A stretch of DNA of 64,000 nucleotides from Ciceribacter lividus. GTDB taxonomy: Bacteria; Pseudomonadota; Alphaproteobacteria; Rhizobiales; Rhizobiaceae. The notes beneath the pieces are model-generated. The model searched no databases, was not told where the DNA came from, and saw nothing but the letters and a program-made list of their open reading frames with translations. The stretch covers positions 288,051 to 352,050 of the forward strand of contig NZ_QPIX01000003.1 in assembly GCF_003337715.1 (NCBI RefSeq), in the 5' to 3' direction. Below are positions 23,480-32,661 of the stretch, one piece after another; within the stretch, counting starts at the first letter, position 1, and every line of letters begins with the position of its first letter. Made by a program: the position numbers and the translations under genes.

Positions 23480-24072
23480 TCCACAACGCTGTCGTGCGCC
23501 GATGGCTCTCCGCCGGCCTTCTCTGGCTCGCCTCGGCCGGGCTTGCGACAAGCCACCCGGACATCGCCGTGACCGCGCGCGTGCTGTTCGATGTAGAGGC
23601 CGGTCGACTGGTTTCCGTCGCCGAGAGCCTCGCGATCGACGAAGCCTCGAGCCGTCGGTTGATCGCACGGTTCGATGCAAATGGTGACAGCATCTTCGAC
23701 CCGGCGGAGCGCGAGGCGATGCGTCAGGCACTGACCGGCGATTTGGGCGGCATCGGTTTTTTCGCCGAGCTTTCGGTGGATGGAGAGCGGAGGGCACTCG
23801 GCGTGCCGGACGCCTTCGACGCCAGCATTTCTGACGGTGTCGTAACCGTCGTTTTCGGCTTCCGGCTGGAGGAGCCCGTCGCGCTCGCCGGCCGCAAGCT
23901 CGAACTCGTGTTGCGGGATCGCGACTATACCGCCGCCGTAGCCTTCGCCGCGGATCGGCCGGCGCTTGTCCGGGGTGGCGAGGGCTGCAGCGTCAGCCGC
24001 GAGACGCGTCCCGCCGACGCCTATTTCGGCGGGCTGGTCGTGCCGGAAGCTGTCGTGCTCGCCTGCCGGTGA
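23476..24072 (+). CDS. DUF1007 family exported protein
   Basis: 198 residues. A signal peptide ends near SHPDIAVTARVLFDVEAGRLVSV; HP at the mature N-terminus is typical of DUF1007 and could bind metal. RFDANGDSIFDPAE fits an EF-hand-like DxNxDxxxxxxE loop. DUF1007 proteins usually accompany NicO/RcnA-type nickel/cobalt transporters. Here the partner is HupE, which supports a Ni/Co role for the operon. The gene overlaps its upstream neighbour by 4 bases and ends 3 bases from a convergent LysR gene. Confidence 0.8.
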   Translation: MIHNAVVRRWLSAGLLWLASAGLATSHPDIAVTARVLFDVEAGRLVSVAESLAIDEASSRRLIARFDANGDSIFDPAEREAMRQALTGDLGGIGFFAELSVDGERRALGVPDAFDASISDGVVTVVFGFRLEEPVALAGRKLELVLRDRDYTAAVAFAADRPALVRGGEGCSVSRETRPADAYFGGLVVPEAVVLACR

Positions 24073-24075
24073 GCC

Positions 24076-24957
24076 TCAGAGGAAGATCTTGCGTTCCTCG
24101 TTCACCAGTTCCTGCAGGTATTGCACGACCGTGCGCACGCGGGTCAGATCGCGGGCGCTTTCGTGGAAGATCGTCCAGTAGGCGCGCCGGATCGCCACCT
24201 CGGGCAACACCCGGCAGAGCTCCGGATACTGCCGGGCGATATAGGTGTGCAGGATGCCGATGCCGGCGCCCGAACGCACCGCCTCGGTCTGCCCGATCGC
24301 GCTCGATATCTCGAAGGCGGAATCCCAGCTGCGCGAGATTTCGCCGGTATAGTTGAGCGAGGCGGAGTAGATGAGGTCTTCCACGTAGCCGATCAGGCTG
24401 TGTTCCTTCAGCGCCTCGACATTCGCCGGACCTCCTGCTTCGGAGAGATAGTCGCGGGAAGCATAGAGGCCGAGCGTATATTCGGTGAGCTTGGAGGAAA
24501 CGAGCCGACCGGTCTCCGGGCGCTCGACGGTGATCGCGATGTCGGCCTCACGGCTCGATAGCGAAAAGGCCCGCGGCACCGGCACGAGCTGGATCTTGAG
24601 CTGCGGATGCCGGTCGATCAGCCGCCCCAGCCGGGGCGCGAGGAAGGCGACGCCGAATCCGTCCGGCGCGCCGATCCGGACCGTTCCGGCAACCGCCGTG
24701 TCGGTTCGTCCGAGGCGGGCCTGGGCGGCGAGCATCTCGGTTTCGATGCGCTCGGCGGAGACGAGAAAGCCTTCGCCTTCGGCGGTCAGTTCGCAGCCGT
24801 TTGTCCGCCGCACGAAGAGGCGGGTCTGCAGCGCCTCCTCGAGCGCGGTCAGTCGTCGCGAGAGGGTCGCGTGATTGACCCCGAGTCGTCTTGACGCGGC
24901 AAGGATCTGGCCGGCCCGCGCCACGGCAAGGAAGATGCGAACGTCATCCCAGTTCAT
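24076..24957 (-). CDS. LysR-family regulator, probably of mmsA
   Basis: 293 residues. The HTH is at about 1-60 (MNWDDVRIFLAVARAGQILAASRRLGVNHATLSRRLTALEEAL), followed by a LysR substrate-binding domain (GTVRIGAPDGFGVAFLAPRLGRLIDRHPQL). It belongs to the subgroup with the N-terminus MNWDD-RIF-AVA. It is divergent from mmsA across 118 bases that hold a perfect 8-bp inverted repeat, so it most likely controls mmsA and itself. The inducer is unknown; a valine or inositol catabolite is an inference from the target. Confidence 0.88.
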   Translation of the reverse strand: MNWDDVRIFLAVARAGQILAASRRLGVNHATLSRRLTALEEALQTRLFVRRTNGCELTAEGEGFLVSAERIETEMLAAQARLGRTDTAVAGTVRIGAPDGFGVAFLAPRLGRLIDRHPQLKIQLVPVPRAFSLSSREADIAITVERPETGRLVSSKLTEYTLGLYASRDYLSEAGGPANVEALKEHSLIGYVEDLIYSASLNYTGEISRSWDSAFEISSAIGQTEAVRSGAGIGILHTYIARQYPELCRVLPEVAIRRAYWTIFHESARDLTRVRTVVQYLQELVNEERKIFL

Positions 24958-24988
24958 TCGCGACTGCCTCCAGAGAGCATCAATTTCT

Positions 24989-25025
24989 GCACAACAGATG
25001 CGTATATCATCGCGTTGTGTTGTGC
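24989..25025. promoter_or_regulatory. Inverted repeat between the LysR gene and mmsA
   Basis: GCACAACA (24989-24996) and TGTTGTGC (25018-25025) are perfect complements separated by 21 bases. They lie midway between the divergent starts at 24957 and 25076. It is a candidate LysR operator. Confidence 0.6.
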
Positions 25026-25075
25026 AAATTAAAGTGGGATGCTGGACCCAGCGAAAAACCTGAGGAGGCACATCC

Positions 25076-26572
<1,497 letters not shown>

Positions 26573-26636
26573 GACTGCCGTAGGCCGAGATTGATCTCTC
26601 TGGCCTCGGTACGGAAGTATCAGGATAGCTGTGAAG

Positions 26637-26662
26637 ACGGGTCCCGAAAGGGGCCCGTTTTC
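26637..26662 (+). terminator. Terminator of mmsA
   Basis: ACGGGTCCC pairs with GGGGCCCGT (one G-U) around a GAAA tetraloop, followed by TTTT. It lies 65 bases past the mmsA stop. Confidence 0.85.
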
Positions 26663-26764
26663 CGTTTGGTCAACTTGCGATAGACGAAAAGCCGTGGCAC
26701 GTCTGTCGCGGTTGCGTGCGTCGGGGGATGCACGTGCAGATTCGCCGATGAAAGGGCCGGGGGC

Positions 26765-27832
26765 ATGACAGAGACAAGAGCCGCGTCGCAGGTGACGCGG
26801 GGGGAATTTCGTGGACAGGCCGGGGAGTATTTCGGCATCTGGATCATCAACATCCTTTTGACGATCGTAACGCTCGGCATCTATTCCGCTTGGGCGAAGG
26901 TGCGCCGCAACCGCTATTTCTACGGCAACAGCTTCATCGACAACCATTCCTTCGACTATCATGCGCGCGGCATGCAGATCCTCATCGGCCGCGCCATCGT
27001 CTTCGTCTTCTTCATCGCCATTCAGATCGTCAGCGTGTTCTATCCGCTGCTGGGTCTGGTCCTGCCCTTTGCGGTGCTGCTCGCTCTTCCGTGGCTGCTC
27101 TCGCGGGGCCTGCGCTTTTCCGCACGGGTAACGAGCTACCGCAACATCCACTTCGATTTCAAGGGAACTGCCTGGGGTGCCTTCGTCTCGGTGGTCGTCG
27201 GCGGGCTCGTCGCCTTCTTCAGCCTCGGCATCCTGGCGCCGCTCGCCAGCCGCTGGCTCTATCGCTACGTCTTCAACAACCTGCGTTACGGCGACCGTTC
27301 TTTCTCTACCGACCCGCGGATCGGCAAGCTCTATCGCGCCTGGATTCCGGCGATAGTCGTCACGCTGATCGGCGCCGCGATCTCGGTTGCCCTAGGCGCC
27401 ATGTTCTACGCAGCAAGCGGCGCCCTCGAGGGCGTTACCAACGAGGAAGAGCCGGGCATACAGGTCATCGCCATGGTCTACGGTACGTTGATCCCCTTTC
27501 TGCTCGTCTATTCCATCGCTGCGGTGCTTTATCGCGTGGGCGTGCGCAACGTGGTGATGAATGCAATGCTTCTCGACGGCCGTCACCGGCTGTCCAGCGA
27601 CATGGGGCGCGTGCGCTATCTGTGGATCGTGGTCTCCAACCTGCTCGTCACCATGCTGACGCTCGGCCTGATGCGACCCTGGGCGGCCGTCCGGGAGCGG
27701 CGGTATGTGGTCGGGCATTCCGGCATGATCATCGACGGTGACTTGGGCGATGTGAAGGCCTCGATCGAGGCAAGCGGCTCGGCCGTTACCGCTGAGTATC
27801 TCGACATGGAAGGTTTCGATTTTGGCTTCTGA
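26765..27832 (+). CDS. DUF898 (YjgN family) membrane protein
   Basis: 355 residues with about six TM helices. FRGQAGEYFGIWIINILLTIVTLGIYSAWAKVRRNRYFYGNSFIDNHSFDYHARG is the DUF898 signature, and it recurs in the second half as LWIVVSNLLVTMLTLGLMRPWAAVRERRYV, so the protein is an internal duplication. Function is unknown. The stop overlaps the TTG start of an M48 protease by 11 bases. The DUF898-M48 pairing is recurrent in rhizobia and suggests a shared envelope role. Confidence 0.88.
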   Translation: MTETRAASQVTRGEFRGQAGEYFGIWIINILLTIVTLGIYSAWAKVRRNRYFYGNSFIDNHSFDYHARGMQILIGRAIVFVFFIAIQIVSVFYPLLGLVLPFAVLLALPWLLSRGLRFSARVTSYRNIHFDFKGTAWGAFVSVVVGGLVAFFSLGILAPLASRWLYRYVFNNLRYGDRSFSTDPRIGKLYRAWIPAIVVTLIGAAISVALGAMFYAASGALEGVTNEEEPGIQVIAMVYGTLIPFLLVYSIAAVLYRVGVRNVVMNAMLLDGRHRLSSDMGRVRYLWIVVSNLLVTMLTLGLMRPWAAVRERRYVVGHSGMIIDGDLGDVKASIEASGSAVTAEYLDMEGFDFGF

Positions 27833-28895
27833 GGGGGAGATCATCGCCGTCGGCCATTGGCATCCGCCGCGCTCCAGCCGCACCCTTGCTGCGCGGCTGC
27901 TGTTGGACGGCAGGATGCTTTCCGTGCGGCTCGACGGCGAGGCCGGCGATCCGGTCGCGGTCAACGACGTGGATGCGGTGAGCATTTCCGCCCGCGTCGG
28001 CCAGATTCCGCGCCGTATCGGTTTCGTCGACGGTTCCCTGTTCGAAACCGCGGACAATGATGCGATTGATGTCTGGCTTCGTGCGCGCCGGCTGCACCGC
28101 GGCGCGTTGGTTCATGAGCTTGAGCGATTTCATCCGCGCTTGCTCGGTCTGGTAATTGCCGTGTTCCTGCTGGCCGGCGCCATCTATCGTTATGCGCTGC
28201 CGGCACTGGTCGAGGTGGCGGTGCTGGTGACGCCGCCCGCTGTGGCCGACATGATGGCGTCGGGCACGCTTGCCTCGCTCGACCAGGCGGTCTTCTCCGA
28301 GAGTGGTCTCCCCCGGCCGCGCCAGAACGAGATCCAGACGAAGTTCGAGGAGATTGCCGCGCTGTCGAACCGTGGTGCCGACGGCTACCAACTGCATTTT
28401 CGCAAGGGTGGGCTGATCGGGCCGAATGCCTTTGCCCTGCCGGATGGCACGCTGGTCATCACCGACGAACTGGTCGATCTGGCCGAGGGTGATATCGAGA
28501 TGATCCTCGGCGTTCTGGCGCATGAAATCGGCCATGTCGAGCGGGACCATTCGCTGCGGCAGTTCTATCGCGCGGCGGGAACCGCTGGCCTGATCATGCT
28601 GATCGCCGGCGATATCGGTAGCGCCGGCGAGGAAATCCTGACCGACGGTGCGGCGCTTCTGACGCTTTCCTATTCTCGTTCCGCCGAGAGCGAGGCGGAC
28701 CGGATCTCGGTCGATCTGATGGCGAAGGCCGGCCATGATCCGGCGGCCATCGGCCGTTTCTTCGAGATCATCGAGAAGAAGCTCGGCGACCGTGGCGACA
28801 CGACGATCTTTTCCACCCATCCCGGCACGCCGGACCGCCGCCGGCAGATTGACGAATGGGCCAAGGACACGGCAACGAAGAAGGGCGGCCTGTAG
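27822..28895 (+). CDS. M48 family metalloprotease, membrane anchored
   Basis: 357 residues from TTG 27822, the only plausible start, with GGAAGG upstream. An N-terminal beta-rich part (GHWHPPRSSRTLAARLLLDG, VNDVDAVSISARVGQIPRRIGFVDG) is followed by one TM helix (LLGLVIAVFLLAGAIYRYALPAL) and the M48 catalytic domain. The zinc motif is HEIGH in ILGVLAHEIGHVERDH, with SRSAESEADRISVDLM supplying the third ligand (ESEAD). The protease probably acts in the periplasm on damaged envelope proteins. It is translationally coupled to the DUF898 gene. A stem-loop overlaps the stop codon. Confidence 0.9.
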   Translation: MASEGEIIAVGHWHPPRSSRTLAARLLLDGRMLSVRLDGEAGDPVAVNDVDAVSISARVGQIPRRIGFVDGSLFETADNDAIDVWLRARRLHRGALVHELERFHPRLLGLVIAVFLLAGAIYRYALPALVEVAVLVTPPAVADMMASGTLASLDQAVFSESGLPRPRQNEIQTKFEEIAALSNRGADGYQLHFRKGGLIGPNAFALPDGTLVITDELVDLAEGDIEMILGVLAHEIGHVERDHSLRQFYRAAGTAGLIMLIAGDIGSAGEEILTDGAALLTLSYSRSAESEADRISVDLMAKAGHDPAAIGRFFEIIEKKLGDRGDTTIFSTHPGTPDRRRQIDEWAKDTATKKGGL

Positions 28896-28901
28896 CCGCC
28901 C
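28883..28901 (+). terminator. Hairpin at the end of the M48 protease gene
   Basis: GGGCGGC (28883-28889) and GCCGCCC (28895-28901) form a perfect 7-bp stem spanning the TAG stop. There is no T-run, so termination here may need Rho. Confidence 0.45.
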
Positions 28902-28905
28902 TATA

Positions 28906-29055
28906 GAGCATTTCCAGCTAATTCCGAGCCGTTCTGACGGGCGTATGGCGATCCGGTCTTTCCCGATGGCGGGCATCGCGCTGCGACCGGCTCACCACCG
29001 GAACGCACCCGCCAATCGAGAAACAGAACCGACCCCGAATTGGCCGGAAATGCTC
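28906..29055. repeat. MITE-like palindromic element with terminal inverted repeats
   Basis: GAGCATTTCC at 28906-28915 and its exact complement GGAAATGCTC at 29046-29055 bound a 150-base noncoding stretch between the M48 gene and the fbpA stop region. AGAGCATTTCC-type ends recur in intergenic repeats of rhizobial genomes as I remember them. No open frame inside looks coding. Copy number cannot be judged from this window. Confidence 0.5.
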
Positions 29056-29080
29056 CGGAATCCTGTCAGGCTTTTTGTGC

Positions 29081-30124
29081 TTACATCGACGGGCCGTCGT
29101 TGAGGCCGACCTTGTCGACCAGCTCGGAGGCCTTCTTGCGGTTCGCGGCGATGTCCGCGAGTGACAGCGTGTCGGGCTTGATCTCGCCGAAGGAGGCGAC
29201 GACATCAGACACCTTCGCGCCCGGCATCACGGGGTATTCGAAGACCTGCTCGGCATAGATTTCCTGCGCCTCCTGCGAGGCGAGGAACTCCATGAACTTG
29301 ACGGCGTTGTCCTTGTTCGGCGCGTATTTGGCGAGCGCCATGCCGGAAATGTTGACATGGGTACCGCGGTCGGCGGCATTCGGGAAGAGCACCTTGATGG
29401 CGGCCGCCCATTCCTTCTCTTCCGGCTCCTTGTCGTTGGTGATCATCAGGCCGACATAGTAGGTGTTGCCAAGCGCGATATCGCATTCGCCGGACATGAT
29501 CGCCTTGGCCTGGCTGCGGTCGTTGCCGTCCGGCTTGCGGGCGAGGTTTTCCTTGAGGCCGCGCAGCCAGTTCTCGGTGTATTCCTCGCCGTGGTGGGCG
29601 ACCATCGAGGCGAAGAGGCCGATATTGTAGGAGTGCTGGCCGTCACGCATGCAGATCTTGCCCTTCCACTTGGGATCGGCAAGCTCTTCGTAGGTGATGG
29701 CGTTTTCCTTGACCCGGTCTTTCGAAGCATAGACGACGCGGCCGCGGGTGGTGAGGCCGAACCAGTCGCCTTCCGGATCACGGTACTGGGCGGGAATCTG
29801 CTTGTTGATCGCCTCGTCGGCGAGCGGCTGGGTGACGCCGCCGGCCTTCGCCTCCATCAGGCGGCCGATGTCGACCGTCAGGATCACGTCGGCTGGAGAG
29901 TTGACGCCTTCGGCGCTGATGCGCTCGACGAGACCCTTGTCGAGGAAGAGGACGTTCGTCTCGATGCCGGTTTCCTTGGCGAAGGCATCGATCAGCGGCT
30001 GGATGAGTTCCGGCTGGCGATAGGAATAGATATTGACCTCGCCGTCGGCCATAGCTGCTTCGTTTGCGGCAAGAAGCGCCGCCGATGCCAGAAGACCTGC
30101 ACGCAGCATCCGTGAAAACGTCAT
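29081..30124 (-). CDS. fbpA: Fe3+ ABC transporter substrate-binding protein
   Basis: 347 residues from ATG 30124. After a signal peptide (RAGLLASAALLAANEAAMA) come DGEVNIYSYRQPELIQPLIDAFAKETGIETNVLF and GNTYYVGLMITNDKEPEEKEW, both typical of the FutA/FbpA/AfuA family. The tyrosines in SYRQPE and NTYYVG are probable iron ligands. No permease or ATPase gene lies beside it, so it is an orphan that must use a transporter encoded elsewhere. It is divergent from rirA, with an iron-responsive operator 36 bases upstream of its ATG, so RirA repression under iron repletion is expected. Confidence 0.88.
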   Translation of the reverse strand: MTFSRMLRAGLLASAALLAANEAAMADGEVNIYSYRQPELIQPLIDAFAKETGIETNVLFLDKGLVERISAEGVNSPADVILTVDIGRLMEAKAGGVTQPLADEAINKQIPAQYRDPEGDWFGLTTRGRVVYASKDRVKENAITYEELADPKWKGKICMRDGQHSYNIGLFASMVAHHGEEYTENWLRGLKENLARKPDGNDRSQAKAIMSGECDIALGNTYYVGLMITNDKEPEEKEWAAAIKVLFPNAADRGTHVNISGMALAKYAPNKDNAVKFMEFLASQEAQEIYAEQVFEYPVMPGAKVSDVVASFGEIKPDTLSLADIAANRKKASELVDKVGLNDGPSM

Positions 30125-30159
30125 GAAGGTGTCCCTTCCTGTCTGGTGTTGTATATTCT

Positions 30160-30174
30160 TGAGCGTAATAGTCA
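30160..30174 (-). promoter_or_regulatory. Iron-responsive operator (IRO box) of fbpA
   Basis: TGAGCGTAATAGTCA fits the rhizobial IRO consensus TGA-N9-TCA exactly. It is 36 bases upstream of the fbpA ATG, and rirA, which encodes the protein that reads such boxes, is divergent to it. Confidence 0.75.
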
Positions 30175-30230
30175 TGAATATGGCGAGGTGTCAACGGACT
30201 CTTCGTCGCACTGGCCGTGGGGAAATGTGA

Positions 30231-30276
30231 ACTTGAGTATTTTGGAATTGTTCAAAAGTACAAAAGGCACTATATA
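30231..30276 (+). promoter_or_regulatory. rirA promoter with overlapping dyad
   Basis: TTGTTC (30248-30253), 17-base spacer and TATATA (30271-30276) make a good sigma-70 promoter. An imperfect dyad, ACTTGA (30231-30236) with TTCAAAAGT (30251-30259), overlaps the -35 and may allow autoregulation. Confidence 0.6.
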
Positions 30277-30304
30277 GGGGGCAACCAAGCACGAGGAGTC
30301 ATGC

Positions 30305-30778
30305 ATGCGTTTGACGAAGCAGACCAATTATGCCGTGCGCATGCTGATGTACTGCGCGGCGAACAAGGACCGTTTGAGCCGCATCCCGGAGATCGCCAAG
30401 GCTTACGGCGTATCGGAACTGTTCCTGTTCAAGATCCTGCAGCCGCTCAACAAGGCGGGTCTGGTGGAGACCGTTCGCGGCCGAAACGGCGGCGTGCGGC
30501 TCGGCCGGCCGGCCGACAAGATCACCCTGTTCGACGTGGTGAAGGTCACCGAAGACAGTTTTGCGATGGCCGAGTGTTTCGAGGATGACGGCGAGATCGA
30601 TTGCCCTCTCGTCGACAGCTGCGGGCTGAACGCGGCCCTGCGCCGCGCACTCGGCGCCTTCTTCGAGGTTTTGGCGGAGTACACGATCGAGGACCTCGTC
30701 AAGGCGCGTCCGCACATCAACTTCCTTCTCGGCCTGCCCGAGGCGCCGGCAAAGGCGATATCCGCGCCGGCCGCCTGA
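30305..30778 (+). CDS. rirA: Rhizobial iron regulator RirA (Rrf2 family)
   Basis: 157 residues. The Rrf2 wHTH MRLTKQTNYAVRMLMYCAAN...IPEIAKAYGVSELFLFKILQPLNKAGLVETVRGRNGGVRL is nearly the family archetype. Three cysteines at about 91, 100 and 106 (AECFEDDGEIDCPLVDSC) bind the Fe-S cluster by which RirA senses iron. It represses iron-uptake genes through IRO boxes when iron is plentiful. The ATG at 30305 has GAGGAG 6 bases upstream; ATG 30301 is out of frame. It is followed by a perfect terminator. Confidence 0.95.
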   Translation: MRLTKQTNYAVRMLMYCAANKDRLSRIPEIAKAYGVSELFLFKILQPLNKAGLVETVRGRNGGVRLGRPADKITLFDVVKVTEDSFAMAECFEDDGEIDCPLVDSCGLNAALRRALGAFFEVLAEYTIEDLVKARPHINFLLGLPEAPAKAISAPAA

Positions 30779-30803
30779 TCGCGACAGGATCGCTTTCTTC
30801 GAG

Positions 30804-30834
30804 CCCCGCCGCGCCGAAAGGCCGGCGGGGTTTT
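30804..30834 (+). terminator. Terminator of rirA
   Basis: CCCCGCCG (30804-30811) pairs with CGGCGGGG (30823-30830), with an inner GCC-GAAA-GGC hairpin, followed by TTTT. It lies 25 bases after the rirA stop. Confidence 0.85.
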
Positions 30835-30901
30835 CGTTTGCCTTGTCTCTCCGAAATCGTCGATTGCGTGAACGCACCCTCTTGAGCGGCTGCCGTGGTC
30901 G

Positions 30902-30919
30902 GTTTACGTATACGTAAAC
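30902..30919. promoter_or_regulatory. 18-bp perfect palindrome upstream of the GMC oxidoreductase
   Basis: GTTTACGTATACGTAAAC is fully self-complementary. It is 51 bases before the ATG at 30970, a typical operator position. The regulator is not evident nearby; TetR, LacI and GntR families all use sites of this kind. Confidence 0.7.
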
Positions 30920-30969
30920 GGAAAACGGCGCCGTGGGTGTCGCACTGCCGGGGGCCTTGGGAGGGGACC

Positions 30970-32571
30970 ATGTTCGACTATGTGATCGCCGGCGGCGGCT
31001 CGGCGGGAGCGGTTCTGGCTGCGAGGCTGAGCGAGGACCCCGACGTCAAGGTCTGCCTGCTGGAGGCGGGAGGCTTGGGGCGCGAACTGTTGCTCCGTGT
31101 GCCGTCGGGCGCCGCGGCCGTCGTGCCGGGCCGGCTGCCCTTTGCCAACTGGGCTTTCGAGACAGAACCGCAGGCGGGTCTGAACGGCCGGCGTGGCTAC
31201 CAGCCGCGTGGACGCGGTCTCGGTGGCTCGAGCCTCATCAACGCCATGCTCTACGTTCGCGGCCATGCCGGCGACTACGACGACTGGGCCGCGGCCGGGT
31301 GCACCGGCTGGTCCTTTTCCGACGTGTTGCCTTGGTTCCTGAAAGCCGAGGACAACGTCCGCGGCGCCGGTCCGCTTCACGGCGCCGGCGGGCCGCTGCA
31401 GGTGAGCGATGCCGACTGGGCGCGGCCGGTGAACCAGGCCTTCATCGCCGCCGGCGAGGAACGGGGCTTTCGCCGGAACGACGATTTCAACGGTCCGGAC
31501 CAGGAGGGGATCGGCCTCTACCAGGCGACGCAGTTCTGGCGCGGTCCGCGCAAGGGCGAGCGCTGCTCGGCCTCCGCCGCCTATCTCTCAGACCATCTCG
31601 ACCGGCCGAACCTGACGATCGTTACCGGCGCGCGGGCAAGCCGCGTACTTTTCGAGCACGGCCGCGCCTCTGCCGTCGCCTACCGGGTCGGCCGCCGGGA
31701 ACTGGTCGCCCGTGCCGCGCGGGAGGTAGTCGTCGCCTGCGGTGCACTGCAGTCGCCGCAACTCCTGATGCTTTCGGGCATCGGGCCGGCGGACGAGCTC
31801 CGCCGTCACGGCATTGCGGTCGTCGCCGACAGTCCGGAGGTCGGGTGCAACCTGCAGGACCATCTCGATTTCACCATGATCTATCGCTCGCGCGATCGCG
31901 ACATGATTGGCATCGGCCTCCACGGCACAGCCGACATCGCGCGCGCCTCGCGGGAGTGGCGGCGCGAGGGTACCGGGCATCTGCGCTCGACCTTCGCGGA
32001 GTCGGGCGCCTTCCTGAAGACCGACCCGGCGCTCGACCGTCCGGATATCCAGCTCCATTTCGTCGTCGCCATGGTCGACGATCACGCCCGCCGGCTGCAC
32101 ATGGGCTACGGCTATTCCTGCCATGTCTGCCTGCTCAGGCCGCATTCGCGCGGGACCGTGACGTTGAGGAGCGCCGATCCGCTTTCCGCTCCTCGCATCG
32201 ACCCCGCCTATCTCTCCGACCCGCGTGACATGGCAGGCATGCTCGCCGGCACGAAGGTGATGCGCGACATCATGGAGGCGAGCGCGCTCGCCGGCTACCG
32301 CAAGCGTGAACTCTACGCCGAGGCCGGCGGCTCGGATGCGGCGCTCACCGAACGCATTCGCGCTCGCGCCGACACGATCTACCATCCTATCGGCACCTGC
32401 CGCATGGGCTCCGACGATCGCGCCGTTGTCGATCCGGCGCTCCGGGTCCGGGGCATCGAGGGGCTCCGCGTGGTCGACGCTTCGGTGATGCCGACGCTGA
32501 TCGGTGGCAACACCAATGCGCCGATCATCATGATGGCCGAAAAGATCGCCGCCGAGATGCGTGCCGGCTGA
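30970..32571 (+). CDS. GMC family oxidoreductase (choline dehydrogenase-like)
   Basis: 533 residues from ATG 30970 with GGAGGGG upstream. The FAD-binding GGGSAGAVLAARLSE is at 8-22, GMC signature 1 is GRGLGGSSLINAMLYVRGH, signature 2 is GALQSPQLLMLSGIGP, and the C-terminal active-site block is YHPIGTCRMG with NTNAPIIMMAEK. The substrate, an alcohol, is not determined by sequence. No betaine aldehyde dehydrogenase or betI lies beside it, so it is probably not the main choline dehydrogenase. A palindromic operator precedes it, and a gluconokinase gene follows after about 90 bases. Confidence 0.9.
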   Translation: MFDYVIAGGGSAGAVLAARLSEDPDVKVCLLEAGGLGRELLLRVPSGAAAVVPGRLPFANWAFETEPQAGLNGRRGYQPRGRGLGGSSLINAMLYVRGHAGDYDDWAAAGCTGWSFSDVLPWFLKAEDNVRGAGPLHGAGGPLQVSDADWARPVNQAFIAAGEERGFRRNDDFNGPDQEGIGLYQATQFWRGPRKGERCSASAAYLSDHLDRPNLTIVTGARASRVLFEHGRASAVAYRVGRRELVARAAREVVVACGALQSPQLLMLSGIGPADELRRHGIAVVADSPEVGCNLQDHLDFTMIYRSRDRDMIGIGLHGTADIARASREWRREGTGHLRSTFAESGAFLKTDPALDRPDIQLHFVVAMVDDHARRLHMGYGYSCHVCLLRPHSRGTVTLRSADPLSAPRIDPAYLSDPRDMAGMLAGTKVMRDIMEASALAGYRKRELYAEAGGSDAALTERIRARADTIYHPIGTCRMGSDDRAVVDPALRVRGIEGLRVVDASVMPTLIGGNTNAPIIMMAEKIAAEMRAG

Positions 32572-32661
32572 TTGCAGATCACGTTCCCGGCGGGTGGACT
32601 CGGACGCGCCGATCACTATCTTCCGCTTCGTCACAATGAAGAGGACGGGAGTGGGCGGTTG

